Assembly (NCBI RefSeq): GCF_009800965.1
Contig: NZ_WUAF01000005.1
Span: 223,300 to 287,299 of the forward strand
Source of the DNA: Cognatazoarcus halotolerans
GTDB lineage: Bacteria > Pseudomonadota > Gammaproteobacteria > Burkholderiales > Rhodocyclaceae
Direction of reading: 5' to 3'
Length of the DNA stretch: 64,000 nt
The notes beneath the pieces are model-generated. The model did no database searches. It was not told the origin of the DNA and saw only the letters and a list, made by a program, of their open reading frames with translations. Numbering within the stretch: position 1 is the first letter of the stretch; the number at the start of each line of letters is the position of its first letter. Positions 52,296-62,933 of this stretch are shown here, one piece after another. A program made the translations under genes and the position numbers.

Positions 52296-52915
52296 GCCGG
52301 TAGCCTCTGCAGCGCGGCCAGCACCTGCTCGCGAATCGCCTCCGGCGCGCCGCTCGCATCGATGACCAAGATGCGTGACGGCGCCCGCCGCGCCCGCTCG
52401 AGATAGGCATTGCGCACCCGCTCGAAGAAGCTCCGCTGCTCGCGCTCGAAACGGTCGGGTGCCTGTCCGGTGCCGGCCAGCCGTGCCGCGGCGGTCGCAG
52501 GGTCGAGGTCAAACAGGAAGGTGAGGTCAGGCTGCAGCCGAGGATGCACCCACTGCTCGAGCGCGTCGAACTTCGCCGCGTCGAGCCCGCGGCCGCCCAC
52601 CTGGTAGGCGTAGGTAGCATCACTGAAGCGATCGGACACCACCCACTGACCTGCCGCGAGCGCCGGCTCGATGAGCGCGGCGAGGTGCTCGCGGCGGGCA
52701 GCAAACATCAGCATGGCTTCGGTCTCGAGATTCATCGCTTCGTGCAGCAGCAGCTCGCGCAGCTTTTCTCCGAGCGGCGTCCCGCCGGGTTCGCGGCTCT
52801 GCACCACGGAGAGGCCACGCCCGCGCAGATGCTCGACCACCGCCGCAATCTGGCTGCTCTTGCCCGCGCCGTCGATGCCCTCGAAGGTCAGGAATCGACC
52901 CCTTGCCTCGCTCAT
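52292..52915 (-). CDS. tmk: dTMP kinase
   Basis: A 207-residue thymidylate kinase that makes dTDP from dTMP. The P-loop is [12 protein letters not shown] near residue 10, the DR(x) motif appears as [13 protein letters not shown] near residue 41, and [17 protein letters not shown] near residue 92 contacts the nucleotide. The length is normal. It overlaps mltG and holB by four bases, a conserved arrangement. Confidence 0.97.
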   Translation of the reverse strand: MSEARGRFLTFEGIDGAGKSSQIAAVVEHLRGRGLSVVQSREPGGTPLGEKLRELLLHEAMNLETEAMLMFAARREHLAALIEPALAAGQWVVSDRFSDATYAYQVGGRGLDAAKFDALEQWVHPRLQPDLTFLFDLDPATAAARLAGTGQAPDRFEREQRSFFERVRNAYLERARRAPSRILVIDASGAPEAIREQVLAALQRLPA

Positions 52916-53916
52916 TGACCCTTGCCTCCCTTCTGGAACTGGTTCACTGCCTGATTGTGCTCGTCCAGGCTCTGCGAGAAATGGCTGCTGCCGTCACCGC
53001 GTGCGACAAAGTACAGATAGCGGGTGTCTGCGGGTGATAGCGCCGCCTGGATCGACGCCAGGCCGGGCATTGCAATCGGTGTGGGCGGCAGCCCGGTCCG
53101 GGTGTAGGTATTGTAGGGCGTGTCGCTTGTGAGGTCGCGCCGGCGCAGGTTGCCATCGAAGCTTTCGCCGAGTCCGTAGATGACCGTCGGATCGGTCTGC
53201 AGGCGCATGCCGATGCGCAGCCTGTTGATGAACACCGAGCCCACCAGTGCCCTGTCGTCCTCGCGGCCGGTCTCCTTCTCGATGATCGAGGCGAGAATCA
53301 ATGCCTCGTACGGCGACTTGAGCGGCAGATTGGCGCCGCGCCCGGCCCACGCGGTGTCCACCAGGCGCTGCATCTCCTGGTAGGCGCGGCGCAGCACCGC
53401 GAGCTCGCTCGACTGGCGGTCGAAGAGATAGGTGTCGGGGAAGAACAGGCCCTCGGGATTCGACTCGCTGGCGCCGATGCGCTGCAGGATCTCGGCACTG
53501 CTCAGCCCGGCGGCGTCGTGCCGAAGATCGGGGTGCGCCTGTAGCGCGGCCAGCACCTGCCTGAAAGTCCAGCCCTCGATGATGCGGAATTCCCGCTGGG
53601 TAACGTCACCAGCGGTGAGCTTGAGCAGCAGCTGCCATGCCGTGACGCCGCGCGTGACCTCATAGCTGCCGGCCTTGATACTGTTGGCCTTGCCGGTGAG
53701 CCGTGCCAGCACCGCCAGCATTTCGGGCTGGATCTCCACCCCGGCCTGGCGAATAACGCGTGCCGCGCCGCGCATCGAAGCGCCCCGCTCCACCGTGAAA
53801 TCCACCAGCTCCGTCTTGAGATCGAGGGGCCGTAACGCGAACCAGCCCAGCGCAGCGATCGCCACGATCAAGCCCAGCACTGCAAGCAGGGAAAGTTTGA
53901 CGATCAGCTTTTGCAT
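52912..53916 (-). CDS. mltG: Endolytic murein transglycosylase MltG
   Basis: A 334-residue YceG-like protein with one N-terminal membrane helix ([19 protein letters not shown]). The catalytic glutamate lies in [14 protein letters not shown] near residue 215, followed by [16 protein letters not shown] and [18 protein letters not shown]. MltG cuts nascent peptidoglycan glycans. The ATG at 53916 gives the normal family start, the longer frame being unlikely. It heads a leftward operon of six genes. Confidence 0.94.
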   Translation of the reverse strand: MQKLIVKLSLLAVLGLIVAIAALGWFALRPLDLKTELVDFTVERGASMRGAARVIRQAGVEIQPEMLAVLARLTGKANSIKAGSYEVTRGVTAWQLLLKLTAGDVTQREFRIIEGWTFRQVLAALQAHPDLRHDAAGLSSAEILQRIGASESNPEGLFFPDTYLFDRQSSELAVLRRAYQEMQRLVDTAWAGRGANLPLKSPYEALILASIIEKETGREDDRALVGSVFINRLRIGMRLQTDPTVIYGLGESFDGNLRRRDLTSDTPYNTYTRTGLPPTPIAMPGLASIQAALSPADTRYLYFVARGDGSSHFSQSLDEHNQAVNQFQKGGKGQ

Positions 53917-53975
53917 TATTCGCGCAGTGGCCGCAGGATCGGGTTTTGCACCAACGGCCTTTCTTGGAGGCCGCA

Positions 53976-53981
53976 TATAAT
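53976..53981 (+). promoter_or_regulatory. Perfect -10 element before ygfZ
   Basis: A consensus TATAAT lies 35 bases ahead of the ygfZ start. No clear -35 stands at the right distance, so the promoter is only partly defined. It is in the divergent region between mltG and ygfZ. Confidence 0.45.
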
Positions 53982-54016
53982 ACTTCACCCCCGACAATCT
54001 CCCTCAAGCCAAGATC

Positions 54017-55036
54017 ATGAGCACCTATTCCTTTCTGGACGCGCCCGAGACGCCACTGGGCACGATCGAATTCGGCCCACCCGAAGCTGCGGTGAAGCTT
54101 GCAGCCGAAAGCAGCGTAGCCATACCGCTCGGCAATTTCGGCCTCATCCGCGCAACCGGCGAAGAGGCGGTTGCCTTTCTCCACAATCTGGTCTCCAACG
54201 ACGTCAAGAAGCTTGGTGAGAACAGCGCCCAGTGGAACAGCCTCAACAGCCCCAAAGGGCGGATGATCGCAAGCCTGTTGATCTGGCGCGACGGCGCCGA
54301 CCTGATCATCGCGCTGGCCCGCGACCTGCACCAGGCGGTGCTCAAGAAACTCTCGATGTACGTGCTGCGCTCCAAGGTGAAGCTTACCGATGCGAGCGGC
54401 GAATTCGCGCTGTTCGGCCTTGCCGGTGCCGGGGTGCCTGCCGCGCTCCAGGCTGCCGGCCTGTCGAACCCCGATGAGACCATGTACACGGCCCCCTCGC
54501 CTGCGGGCCGCGTGATCCGGCTGGGTGCGGATCTGCTGGTTGCAGCGGTGCCGGCTGCTTCGGCAAAGAGCGTGTGGCGCGCGCTTGGCGAGGCCGGTCT
54601 TTCCCCGGCGGGATCGAGTGGATGGACTTGGTTGATGATCCGTGACGGCCTTCCGCTGGTAACCCAGCCGGTGCAGGAAGAATTCGTCGCGCAGATGCTC
54701 AATTTCGAGCTGATCGGCGGCGTCAGCTTCAACAAGGGCTGTTACCCCGGGCAGGAAATCGTCGCCCGCACCCAGTACCTCGGCAAACTCAAGAAGCGTA
54801 TGTACAGGCTTCATTTCGACGGCGCGGCATCCGTCCAGGTCGGCAGCGACCTGTTCGCCCCGGATTTCGGCGACCAGTCGATCGGCAAGGTGGTGCTCGC
54901 CGCCCCCTCGCCCAGCGGCGGCCAGGAAGCCCTCGCGGTCCTGCAGAGCAGCAGCGCCGAGGCTGGCGAGCTGCACCTCGGCGCACCCGATGGCGCCCGC
55001 GCCGCGGTCATGCCCCTGCCCTATTCGCTGGGCTGA
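54017..55036 (+). CDS. ygfZ: YgfZ/GcvT-like iron-sulfur assembly protein
   Basis: A 339-residue folate-binding protein of the YgfZ (CAF17, IBA57) type. The signature KGCYPGQEIVART near residue 238 is complete and its cysteine is the functional residue. It helps insert or repair 4Fe-4S clusters, for example in radical SAM enzymes. Two radical SAM genes lie elsewhere in the window. Divergent from mltG; two small genes follow on the same strand. Confidence 0.95.
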   Translation: MSTYSFLDAPETPLGTIEFGPPEAAVKLAAESSVAIPLGNFGLIRATGEEAVAFLHNLVSNDVKKLGENSAQWNSLNSPKGRMIASLLIWRDGADLIIALARDLHQAVLKKLSMYVLRSKVKLTDASGEFALFGLAGAGVPAALQAAGLSNPDETMYTAPSPAGRVIRLGADLLVAAVPAASAKSVWRALGEAGLSPAGSSGWTWLMIRDGLPLVTQPVQEEFVAQMLNFELIGGVSFNKGCYPGQEIVARTQYLGKLKKRMYRLHFDGAASVQVGSDLFAPDFGDQSIGKVVLAAPSPSGGQEALAVLQSSSAEAGELHLGAPDGARAAVMPLPYSLG

Positions 55037-55046
55037 CGCCGCGGCA

Positions 55047-55334
55047 ATGGCCGTCAATCTCTATGTTTACTACCGCGTCGACCCGGCAAGGGCAGCCGAC
55101 ATGCGTGCCGCCCTGCGCGGCGCCCAGGCCCGCCTTGGCGCCGCCTGGCGGATCGATACCGGCCTGCTCCAGCGCAGCGACGATCCGCTCACCTGGATGG
55201 AAACCTACGTGCAGATCGAAGACCCGCAAGGCTTTCTCGCCGCGCTGGCGTCGGAACTCGAGGCCATCGGCTTTAGTGATTGCCTCGCCGAGGGCGCAAC
55301 GCGACACGTCGAGTGCTTCGAGCCATGTGCCTGA
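55047..55334 (+). CDS. DUF4936 family protein
   Basis: A 95-residue protein with the DUF4936 family pattern, which I know mainly from betaproteobacteria. It starts AVNLYVYYRVDPARA and contains WMETYVQIEDPQGF near residue 50 and HVECFEPC at the end. It resembles a small dimeric alpha-beta barrel monooxygenase-like fold, but no activity is known. It lies ten bases after ygfZ and overlaps the next gene by ten bases. Confidence 0.88.
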   Translation: MAVNLYVYYRVDPARAADMRAALRGAQARLGAAWRIDTGLLQRSDDPLTWMETYVQIEDPQGFLAALASELEAIGFSDCLAEGATRHVECFEPCA

Positions 55335-56089
55335 TCCTCGCCGCCTGGCAGGCGCATCCCCGTTATCCGCTGGTCATCGCGGCGAATCGCGACGAGTTCT
55401 TCCGCCGCCCCGCCGCATCGGCCCGCTGGTGGCCTGAACAACCTGGCCTGCTCGCCGGCCAGGATCTCGAAGCTGGTGGCACCTGGCTTGGTGTGAGCGC
55501 CGACGGGCGGTTTGCCGCACTCACGAACTTCCGCGACCCCTCGAGCCACCGCGCGGGCACCCCTTCGCGCGGGCAGCTCGTTGCCGGCTTCCTCGCCTCA
55601 GGCAGCACTGTCGATGAGGCGCTGGGCGATCTGCAGCAACGCTCGGACGCCTACAACGGCTTCAACCTCATGCTCTACGACGGAGAACGGTTCGGCATTT
55701 ATGAGAGCGTGGCAAGATCAGGCCGAACCCTCGCGCCCGGCGTCTATGGCCTGTCAAACCACCTCCTCGACACTTCCTGGCCGAAGGTCGACAGGGCGAA
55801 GTCCCGACTGTCCAGGGCCCTCCACCATCTTCCGGACGAACATGCGCTGATCCAGCTGCTCCGCGACGACAGTCCCGCTGCCGATGAGGCCCTGCCGCAG
55901 ACCGGGGTGAGTCTCGAATGGGAGCGTCTGCTCTCCAGCGCCTTCATCCGCGCCAACGGCTACGGCACCCGTTGCTCGACGATCGTGCTGGTCGGACATG
56001 ACGGGGAAGTGTCGTTCAATGAATTCAGCTGGGACGAGCACGGCGAGCCGCAGGGTGTCGTGCGAGAGCGGTTTCGCCCGCACGCCTGA
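55325..56089 (+). CDS. NRDE family protein (TANGO2-like)
   Basis: A 254-residue protein with the Ntn-hydrolase-like NRDE signature. It begins MCLILAAW, in which Cys2 would be the nucleophile after methionine removal, and has IAANRDEFFRRP near residue 18 and GGTWLGVSADGRFAALTNFRDP (residues about 50-71). The human relative TANGO2 is linked to haem or lipid metabolism; the bacterial role is unknown. It overlaps the DUF4936 gene and converges on the MalT-type regulator gene. Confidence 0.93.
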   Translation: MCLILAAWQAHPRYPLVIAANRDEFFRRPAASARWWPEQPGLLAGQDLEAGGTWLGVSADGRFAALTNFRDPSSHRAGTPSRGQLVAGFLASGSTVDEALGDLQQRSDAYNGFNLMLYDGERFGIYESVARSGRTLAPGVYGLSNHLLDTSWPKVDRAKSRLSRALHHLPDEHALIQLLRDDSPAADEALPQTGVSLEWERLLSSAFIRANGYGTRCSTIVLVGHDGEVSFNEFSWDEHGEPQGVVRERFRPHA

Positions 56090-56119
56090 GTCTACCGTTC
56101 GGGCATGGGCGGATGCCGC

Positions 56120-58894
56120 TCACTGTTCCGGTGCCCGCCTCATCCGATCCTGTGCCCATCGCACGGCCTGCAGCCGCGAAGTGACATCGAGCTTCGCGTA
56201 GATGTTCTTGAGGTGCGACTTCACCGTCTCTGGCGAAACCGCAAGGATTCTCGCGATCTCCTTGTTCGACAGCCCCCGGGCGAGGCAATCGACGATCTGA
56301 CGCTCCCGTGCGCTCAGCGTGCTTGCCAGATCGATCTTGCCGATGCCGGCGCGGGCCGCTTCGTCGGTTGCCGAACCACGACGCCCCGCTGCCTGGCCGA
56401 GGTCGTCGAGATACCAGGAGATCCGACCAGCTTCGAGCGAACGCATGCGGCCGGGGCTCGCCAATAACCCGTCGGCAATCCCCTCCTCATCGATGAAGCT
56501 GCGTATCAATCCATTCTCCTGGCCGTAAGACAGCGCCTGCATGAATACCCGCTCGGCGGCGGACTCATCGGAAAAACGGTGCAGCGCACCGGCCAGCACG
56601 ATCCTCGCTCGAGCAGCAAGATAGCGCATCCCCTTCGCATCAAGTTCCGAACAGAGCATCTGCAGCGCGTAGATCGCGGGCTCGGCCGCCCCGCGGGCGA
56701 TACCGAGCCTGGCCATTGCGAGTCCGTGATGGAACCGCCCCTCGATCAACGAACCGCCGAGTTGTCCGGCATGTGCGCGCATGGCTGCGTTCATGGACTG
56801 GAATATCCGGCCGGCCTTGGTAAGTTCGCCGAGATTGATATGCAGTCTGACCAATTCGCCCATGCACGCGGCGCGCATTCGCAGCCAGTCGCGGCGCGTG
56901 GCCATCTCGATCGCCTCGTCGAGAACCGCGAGCGCGCGTCCATGGTCACCGGAAAGCCACAGGAGTCGAGCGGATGCGACGCAGAATCTGCTCGCGGACC
57001 CGTTCGGCGCGGCTTCTATCGCCAGTGGCAACAGGTCACGGATCACGCCGGCCGCCTTGTCCAGCTCATCCCATTCGTAATAGATCTCGGCGAGATACCC
57101 GGAAGGCAGAACCGCAGCGGCGGAATTTTCACCCGCGCGCGCCTCGGAAAACACCAGGGCGTCGCGGAAAATTCGTTCCGCATCGAGCAGCTGACCCTCG
57201 AGCAGAAAGCCGAGCCCGAACATGCACTGCCGGTAGGCACTCGCGTAGGTGGGCTCCGATTGCGGCACCCGGTCGAGCCGCGGGGCCGATTGGTACATGG
57301 TGCGGATGGCCGGAAAGTCAGACTTATAGACCAGACCGAAGAGCAGCGCAGCGTGGGCGATCCGCTCGATCCACGACCCCTCGGGCGGATTCAGCGACAG
57401 CACCTGATTGGCGAGAAGCAGCGAATTGGCGCTGTCATCTGTCAGACCGGCGGTCAGCGCCTGCACCGCGAGCATCTCCGATTTCAGCGAACCGAGGTCG
57501 GGCGCACTGAGCGTGCCCGAGTCGATATCGCGCCGTATGCCGTCCAGAGTGGCGACGGCCTCGGCCGGTCTCAACCCGAGCGAATAGCACCACGCCCGGG
57601 CCAATCGCAGGAATATGCTCTTGCGGATCACGTGTGCAGGCAAACGCCCGAGCCAGGTAAGGACCGTGCGCAGATCACTGCGCTCGATCAGTTTCGTCGC
57701 GCAGCGTTCCACCCACGCGGCTGCCTGGGTATCGTCGCCGGCGGCCAGCGCGTGCTTCACCGCTTCCTGCCACAAACCGTTCTCGGCAAGCCAGTGGCTT
57801 GCCTCCCGATGGCGCTGGATCTGCGTTTCTGGATTTTCCCTGGACGCGCGATGCCTCAGATAGTCGAGAAAGAGTGCGTGAAATCGGTACCACTCGCGCT
57901 CGCTGCTGAGCGAAACGAGAAACAGGTTCCGTTCTTCCAGCCACTCGAGAATCTCGGGGGAATCCTTCATCCCGCTCACCCGCACGCAAAGCCACGGCGA
58001 AAGGCGGTCGAGAATCGATACTGCGAGCAGGAACGACACGACTCTCTCGGGGAGACTCTGCATCACGTTCTCGGAGAGATAGGCCGAGATCTCCCACGAT
58101 GCAGCGCTCAGGGCGCGCATCGATTCAGCCCCATCCGATTCGCCGCTCATCGCGATCGAGGCCAACTGCAGTCCCGTCACCCAGCCTTCGGTCGCACGCA
58201 CGAAGGGCCCGATCTGGTCACGCGGAATCCGGCGTCCCTGGGTGGTCGCAAAAAAGAGCTCGGCTTCCTCGGTGCCGAACCTCAGATCGTCGCTTCCCAG
58301 GCGAAGCAGTTGCGAGCGGGCCCGGAACCGGCTCAATGCGAAATAAGGCTCGCCGCGGCTGGCAAGGACGAGGTGCAGGTTCGGCGGGCCGTACGTCAGC
58401 AGGCGGTGAATGGTGTCATTCACCTCTTTCGATTTCAGCAGATGCGCATCGTCCAGAATGATCACGACGTCGCGAGCCGCCTCGGCGATCTCATTCACGA
58501 GCACCGACAGAACGGTCTTTGGCGGAACGATCGGATCATTGCGGATCAACTCGATCGACTGCGCCCCCAATCCGTCGCATGATTTCTGCAGGGCGGTCAG
58601 CAGGTAGGAGCCGAACTGGTACAGATCGTCGTCCTCGGCATCGAGCGACAGCCAGGCGACATATTTTCCCGAAGCGGACAGCCTCGCATACCAGTCCGCA
58701 AGCAGCGTCGTCTTGCCAAAGCCGGCGGGTGCCACAACGACGGTGAGCATGTGCCCCAGGGCATCGTCCAGCTTGCGGAGCAAATGTTCGCGACAGATCA
58801 GCCTGTTGCCGTGGAGCGGGGGAAGCATCTTCGTCTGCATGAGTTGCAGACGTTGATCATCGCCTCCGCGATCACCCCGGTTTACGTTCCCCAT
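56120..58894 (-). CDS. MalT-type LuxR family STAND regulator
   Basis: A 924-residue regulator. Walker A is APAGFGKTT at residues 55-63, and the ATPase (about 30-330) contains DVVIILDDAHLL. A long helical TPR-like region follows (about 400-820). The C-terminal LuxR helix-turn-helix reads LSARERQIVDCLARGLSNKEIARIL in residues about 850-875, then VKSHLKNIYAKL. Such proteins act as ligand- and ATP-dependent activators. It lies downstream of yjcH-actP on the same strand, which makes acetate uptake a plausible but unproven target. Confidence 0.92.
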   Translation of the reverse strand: MGNVNRGDRGGDDQRLQLMQTKMLPPLHGNRLICREHLLRKLDDALGHMLTVVVAPAGFGKTTLLADWYARLSASGKYVAWLSLDAEDDDLYQFGSYLLTALQKSCDGLGAQSIELIRNDPIVPPKTVLSVLVNEIAEAARDVVIILDDAHLLKSKEVNDTIHRLLTYGPPNLHLVLASRGEPYFALSRFRARSQLLRLGSDDLRFGTEEAELFFATTQGRRIPRDQIGPFVRATEGWVTGLQLASIAMSGESDGAESMRALSAASWEISAYLSENVMQSLPERVVSFLLAVSILDRLSPWLCVRVSGMKDSPEILEWLEERNLFLVSLSSEREWYRFHALFLDYLRHRASRENPETQIQRHREASHWLAENGLWQEAVKHALAAGDDTQAAAWVERCATKLIERSDLRTVLTWLGRLPAHVIRKSIFLRLARAWCYSLGLRPAEAVATLDGIRRDIDSGTLSAPDLGSLKSEMLAVQALTAGLTDDSANSLLLANQVLSLNPPEGSWIERIAHAALLFGLVYKSDFPAIRTMYQSAPRLDRVPQSEPTYASAYRQCMFGLGFLLEGQLLDAERIFRDALVFSEARAGENSAAAVLPSGYLAEIYYEWDELDKAAGVIRDLLPLAIEAAPNGSASRFCVASARLLWLSGDHGRALAVLDEAIEMATRRDWLRMRAACMGELVRLHINLGELTKAGRIFQSMNAAMRAHAGQLGGSLIEGRFHHGLAMARLGIARGAAEPAIYALQMLCSELDAKGMRYLAARARIVLAGALHRFSDESAAERVFMQALSYGQENGLIRSFIDEEGIADGLLASPGRMRSLEAGRISWYLDDLGQAAGRRGSATDEAARAGIGKIDLASTLSARERQIVDCLARGLSNKEIARILAVSPETVKSHLKNIYAKLDVTSRLQAVRWAQDRMRRAPEQ

Positions 58895-59104
58895 TGCGGT
58901 AAGACGCTCCTTCCTCGTAAGGTTTCCTGCGAAGTCCGTCTCTTACAGTTCACCAGTTTGGTCACCGATTGTCGACCGCCTCGGGTCCATCGATGCGTTG
59001 GTCGGGCTCGGCCCCGGCAGTCTTCGTCGGACAAGTGCCCGTGCCACGACGCCTGGCTCCGCGGTTTACGAGCGGCGCTGCGAGCATTCCCCCGGCAGTA
59101 GAAG

Positions 59105-59132
59105 AAAAAATGCGGCGCCCAATGTCGCCGCA
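59105..59132 (-). terminator. Intrinsic terminator of yjcH-actP
   Basis: A 7-bp G+C stem (59111-59117 with 59126-59132, eight-base loop) is followed on the minus strand by six T residues. It sits 29 bases beyond the actP stop codon and separates actP from the MalT-type regulator gene. Confidence 0.88.
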
Positions 59133-59160
59133 AACCCCGGGGAGGAGAAAGGATCGGAAA

Positions 59161-60831
59161 TTAATGGGCGCTGGCTGCTGCGGCACCCACTCCCGTCTGC
59201 GAGCGGACGTACTGATCGTCGTAGGCATCGATCTCCTTGCGTGCCCGCTCGCTCCGGTCGGTAACCGAAAAGAGCCAGGTGAAGAAGAATGCCAGAGGCA
59301 TCGAGAAGAGCGCGGGTTGCTCGTACGGGAAAAGGGGTTCCGCATTTCCGAGCACTGTCACCCAGACGGATTTCGACAGGATCACCAGGGTCACTGCCGA
59401 AAGCAGGCCGATCAGGCCGCCGAGCAAGGCTCCGCGCGTCGTCAAGCCTTTCCAGTACATCGAAAGAATCAGCACGGGGAAGTTCGCCGAGGCGGCGATA
59501 CCGAAGGTGAGGCCGACCAGGAAGGCGACGTTCTGCTTCTCGAAGGCGATACCGAGTACCACCGCCACCACACCCAGCGCGAGCGTCGCAAACTTGGTAA
59601 CACGCATTTCCTCGTTCTCCGAGGCACTGCCCTTGCGGATGATGCGGGCATACAGGTCATGGGCGATTGCCGAGGCGCCGGCCAGCGCAAGGCCCGACAC
59701 GACAGCGAGAATCGTGGCAAAGGCAACGGCAGACATGAAGCCGAGGAAGAGGTTTCCACCCAAGGCCATGGAGAGATGCATCACCGGCATGTTGCCGCCG
59801 CCGATGATCTTGCCGCCGACCACGCCCCCTTCGAAATACGCCGGGTTGGTGCCGACGATGCTGATCGCCGCGAGGCCCAGGATGCATACCACCATGAAGA
59901 AGTAGCCGATACAGCCGCTGGCGACGAATACGCTCTTGCGTGCCTCCTTGGCGTTCGGCACGGTGAAGAAGCGCATCATGATGTGCGGCAGTCCCGCGGT
60001 ACCGAACACCAGCCCGAGCGACAAGGACACGGCGGTGACCGGATCGGCCATGAGCGAGCCGGGTCCCATGATCTTGATGCCGTCCTTGTGCACCTCAACG
60101 GCCTTGGCGGCCATCGATTCGAGGCTGAAGCCGAACTGGGCGAGCGACAGGTAGAGCAGCGCCGTGCCGCCGAACAGCATCAGGCAGGCCTTGATGATCT
60201 GCACCCAGGTCGTCGCGATCATCCCGCCGAAGGTGACGTACACCACCATCAACACGCCGACCACGGTCACCGCGATCGGATAATCGAGGCCGAACAGCAG
60301 CTTGATCAGCTGGCCGGCACCGACCATCTGGACGATCAGGTAGAAGCACACGACGGTCAGCGAGCCGAATGCCGCGAAGGTGCGAATCCGGTTCTGGTCG
60401 AGGCGGTACGATGCGATGTCGGCGAAGGTGAACTTGCCGAGGTTACGCAGCCGCTCCGCCATCAGGAACAGGATGACCGGCCAGCCGACGAAAAAGCCGA
60501 TCGCATAGATGAAACCGTCCAGCCCCTTCGAAAAGGTCAGCGCCGAGAGTCCGAGCAGGGTTGCCGCGGACATGTAGTCGCCGGCAATGGCGAGTCCGTT
60601 CTGGAAACCCGAGATGCCGCCGCCGGCCGTGTAGAAGTCCGACGTGGTCTTGGTTCTGCTGGCAGCCCAATAAGTGATCCCGAGCGTCGACAGGACGAAG
60701 ACGAAGAACATCATGATTGCCGTCATGTTGAGCGGCTGCTTCTGTGCCTCGCCGACGGCATCGGCCGCATAGGCGAGGCTGCCGGCCATGCCGAGGCAGG
60801 CGGCCCCAATCAACTGGCGTAGCTTGATCAT
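59161..60831 (-). CDS. actP: Cation/acetate symporter ActP
   Basis: A 556-residue solute:sodium symporter with about thirteen helices and a cleavable or signal-like N-terminal helix. Typical segments are [23 protein letters not shown] near residue 75, [20 protein letters not shown] near residue 138 and the [21 protein letters not shown] stretch (residues about 280-300). It imports acetate and similar short acids. Its start overlaps the yjcH stop codon by four bases. A strong terminator follows. Confidence 0.95.
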   Translation of the reverse strand: MIKLRQLIGAACLGMAGSLAYAADAVGEAQKQPLNMTAIMMFFVFVLSTLGITYWAASRTKTTSDFYTAGGGISGFQNGLAIAGDYMSAATLLGLSALTFSKGLDGFIYAIGFFVGWPVILFLMAERLRNLGKFTFADIASYRLDQNRIRTFAAFGSLTVVCFYLIVQMVGAGQLIKLLFGLDYPIAVTVVGVLMVVYVTFGGMIATTWVQIIKACLMLFGGTALLYLSLAQFGFSLESMAAKAVEVHKDGIKIMGPGSLMADPVTAVSLSLGLVFGTAGLPHIMMRFFTVPNAKEARKSVFVASGCIGYFFMVVCILGLAAISIVGTNPAYFEGGVVGGKIIGGGNMPVMHLSMALGGNLFLGFMSAVAFATILAVVSGLALAGASAIAHDLYARIIRKGSASENEEMRVTKFATLALGVVAVVLGIAFEKQNVAFLVGLTFGIAASANFPVLILSMYWKGLTTRGALLGGLIGLLSAVTLVILSKSVWVTVLGNAEPLFPYEQPALFSMPLAFFFTWLFSVTDRSERARKEIDAYDDQYVRSQTGVGAAAASAH

Positions 60832-61139
60832 TTGGACGCCTCCCGGATGAGTTCTTCGTTGATCCGGTCAAACTCGCCGTTGGCGCGCGCAACGAACCAG
60901 CCGGTCAGGAGCCAGGAACCGATGATGATGACCGCGCCGATCGGCACGCCGATGGTAAGCATGCCGCCTTCACTGATCGGTGTGCGCAGGACGTCCGGCG
61001 CAAAGGCGACCAGCATCATCAGGCAGTAATAGGAAACCAGCACGATCGCGGTCAGCAGCAGCGCGAAGCGGCTGCGCTTTCCGGCAAGCTCATCGAACCG
61101 GGGGTTCTCCCGGATTCGCTTGTAGATCTGGGATGACAT
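60828..61139 (-). CDS. yjcH: DUF485 membrane protein YjcH
   Basis: A 103-residue inner-membrane protein with two helices (about residues 25-50 and 60-85). The family start [13 protein letters not shown] is intact. It is almost always encoded just before actP and overlaps it here, so the two products probably act together. An AAGGAG ribosome site precedes the ATG. Only 61 bases separate it from the ETF-ubiquinone oxidoreductase gene, with no terminator between, so a joint transcript is likely. Confidence 0.95.
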   Translation of the reverse strand: MSSQIYKRIRENPRFDELAGKRSRFALLLTAIVLVSYYCLMMLVAFAPDVLRTPISEGGMLTIGVPIGAVIIIGSWLLTGWFVARANGEFDRINEELIREASK

Positions 61140-61200
61140 TGAAATCTCCTTCTTGGTAATGGGTATTGCCGCTATTCAAACGATCGGTCCTGACGGGCCA

Positions 61201-62832
61201 TCACATGTTCGGGTAGTTCGGACCACCGCCGCCCTCGGGTACCGCCCAGTCGATGTTCTGGGTGGGGTCCTTGATGTCGCAGGTCTTGCAGTGCAGGCAG
61301 TTCTGGGCGTTGATCTGCAGGCGCGGCCCTTCGGTCTCCTGGACGATCTCGTACACACCGGCCGGGCAGTAGCGCTGCTCGGGGGCGTCGTAGAGCGCCA
61401 GGTTGGTCTTGATCGGCACCTCGGCGTTTTTCAGGCGCAGGTGACAGGGCTGCTCCTCTTCGTGGTTGGTGGCCGAGATGAACACCGAGGAGAGCCGGTC
61501 GAAGCTGATCTTGCCGTCGGGCTTGGGATAGACGATCGGCGGGCACTCGGCAGCCTTCCTGAGCTGGGTGTGGTCGGCGTGGTTCCTGAGCGTCCAGGGC
61601 GCCCGGCCGCGCAGCAGGAAGGTGTCGATCGCGCTGTAGGCCATGCCGCCCCACAGGCCCCAGCGGAACGAGGGGCGCACGTTGCGCACGGTGTAGAGCT
61701 CGTCCCACAGCCAGCTCGCCTTGAGGCGCTCCGGGTAGGCGGTGACCTCGGGGCTCGCCGGCGCCTCATCGGCCAGGTAGGCAAACAGCGCCTCGGCCGC
61801 CTCGATGCCGGATTTCATCGACATGTGGGTGCCCTTGATCTTGGGCACGTTGAGGAATCCCGCGGTGTCGCCGACCAGCAGGCCACCCGGGAAGGTGAGC
61901 TTGGGCAGCGACTGGAAGCCGCCTTCGGAGAGGGCCCGCGCGCCGTAGGAGATGCGCCGTCCGCCCTCAAAGTACTTGCGGATCGCCGGATGGGTCTTGA
62001 AGCGCTGGAACTCCTCGTAGGGCGACAGGTGCGGGTTGCTGTAGTCGAGCCCGACCACGAAGCCCACCGACACGAGGTTGTCCTCGAGGTGGTAGAGGAA
62101 GGAGCCGCCATAGGTGTCGGAGGTGAGTGGCCAGCCCACGGTGTGCACCGTGAGACCGGGTTGATGCACCGCCGGGTCGATCTCCCAGAGTTCCTTGATG
62201 CCGAGCCCGTAGGTCTGCGGATCGGCGCCTTCGCGAAGCCCGTAACGCGCCATCAGCCCCTTGGTAAGCGAGCCGCGGCAGCCCTCCGAGAACACCGTCT
62301 GGCGTGCATGCAGCTCGATCCCCTGGGCGTAGTTGGGGCCGTGCTCGCCCTCGCGGGTGACCCCCATGTCACCGGTGGCGATGCCCCTGACCGAGCCCGC
62401 GTCGTCAAACAGCACCTCGGCCGCCGCAAAGCCGGGGTAGATTTCCACCCCGAGCGCTTCGGCCTGCTCGCCGAGCCAGCGGCACAGGTTGCCGAGGCTG
62501 ACGATGTAGTTGCCTTCGTTGTGCATCTGCGGCGGGGTCGGCAGCTTGCGTGCGCCCTGCTCCGAGAGCAGCAGGAAGCGGTCTTCCTGCACCGGCGTGT
62601 TGAGCGGCGCACCGCGTTCCTTCCAGTCGGGAATGAGCTCGTTGAGCGCGCGCGGCTCGACCACCGCACCCGAGAGAATGTGGGCGCCGACTTCCGAGCC
62701 CTTCTCCACCACGCACACCGACAGCTCTCGCCCGTCGCGTTCGGCCAGCTGGCGCAGGCGGATCGCGGTCGACAGCCCCGAAGGGCCGGCACCGACGATC
62801 ACCACATCGTATTCCATCGATTCGCGCGTCAT
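61201..62832 (-). CDS. Electron transfer flavoprotein-ubiquinone oxidoreductase
   Basis: A 543-residue membrane-associated enzyme that moves electrons from ETF to ubiquinone. The FAD motif is [17 protein letters not shown] near residue 11. The 4Fe-4S cysteines are in [19 protein letters not shown] near the C-terminus, with a final NYPNM. The start ATG overlaps the stop codon of a 22-codon leader ORF (ATGA), so translation is probably coupled. It serves both ETF pairs in this window. Confidence 0.96.
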   Translation of the reverse strand: MTRESMEYDVVIVGAGPSGLSTAIRLRQLAERDGRELSVCVVEKGSEVGAHILSGAVVEPRALNELIPDWKERGAPLNTPVQEDRFLLLSEQGARKLPTPPQMHNEGNYIVSLGNLCRWLGEQAEALGVEIYPGFAAAEVLFDDAGSVRGIATGDMGVTREGEHGPNYAQGIELHARQTVFSEGCRGSLTKGLMARYGLREGADPQTYGLGIKELWEIDPAVHQPGLTVHTVGWPLTSDTYGGSFLYHLEDNLVSVGFVVGLDYSNPHLSPYEEFQRFKTHPAIRKYFEGGRRISYGARALSEGGFQSLPKLTFPGGLLVGDTAGFLNVPKIKGTHMSMKSGIEAAEALFAYLADEAPASPEVTAYPERLKASWLWDELYTVRNVRPSFRWGLWGGMAYSAIDTFLLRGRAPWTLRNHADHTQLRKAAECPPIVYPKPDGKISFDRLSSVFISATNHEEEQPCHLRLKNAEVPIKTNLALYDAPEQRYCPAGVYEIVQETEGPRLQINAQNCLHCKTCDIKDPTQNIDWAVPEGGGGPNYPNM

Positions 62833-62897
62833 GACGCATCCTCCGTGACCGGTGCGGCCGTCGACATTGGCTTTTGGAACGCAACTACGGAATTCAT
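62829..62897 (-). CDS. 22-residue leader peptide ORF coupled to ETF-QO
   Basis: A short ORF with 22 codons, beginning [10 protein letters not shown] perfect AAGGAGG ribosome site lies six bases before its ATG, and its stop codon TGA overlaps the ATG of the ETF-QO gene. The peptide has no helix or known motif, so it more likely controls translation than acts as a protein. The downstream gene has only a weaker GGAGG site inside this ORF. Support is from sequence layout alone. Confidence 0.6.
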   Translation of the reverse strand: MNSVVAFQKPMSTAAPVTEDAS

Positions 62898-62933
62898 CCT
62901 GTGCCTCCTTGATCCGTGTGTTTCGGGCCGAGC

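Noticed and set aside
56579..58582. A 667-codon open frame on the plus strand
   Set aside because: It mirrors the MalT-type regulator gene, which carries Walker and helix-turn-helix motifs.
58969..60822. A 617-codon open frame on the plus strand
   Set aside because: It is antisense to actP; the encoded protein is low-complexity and charged, without homology.
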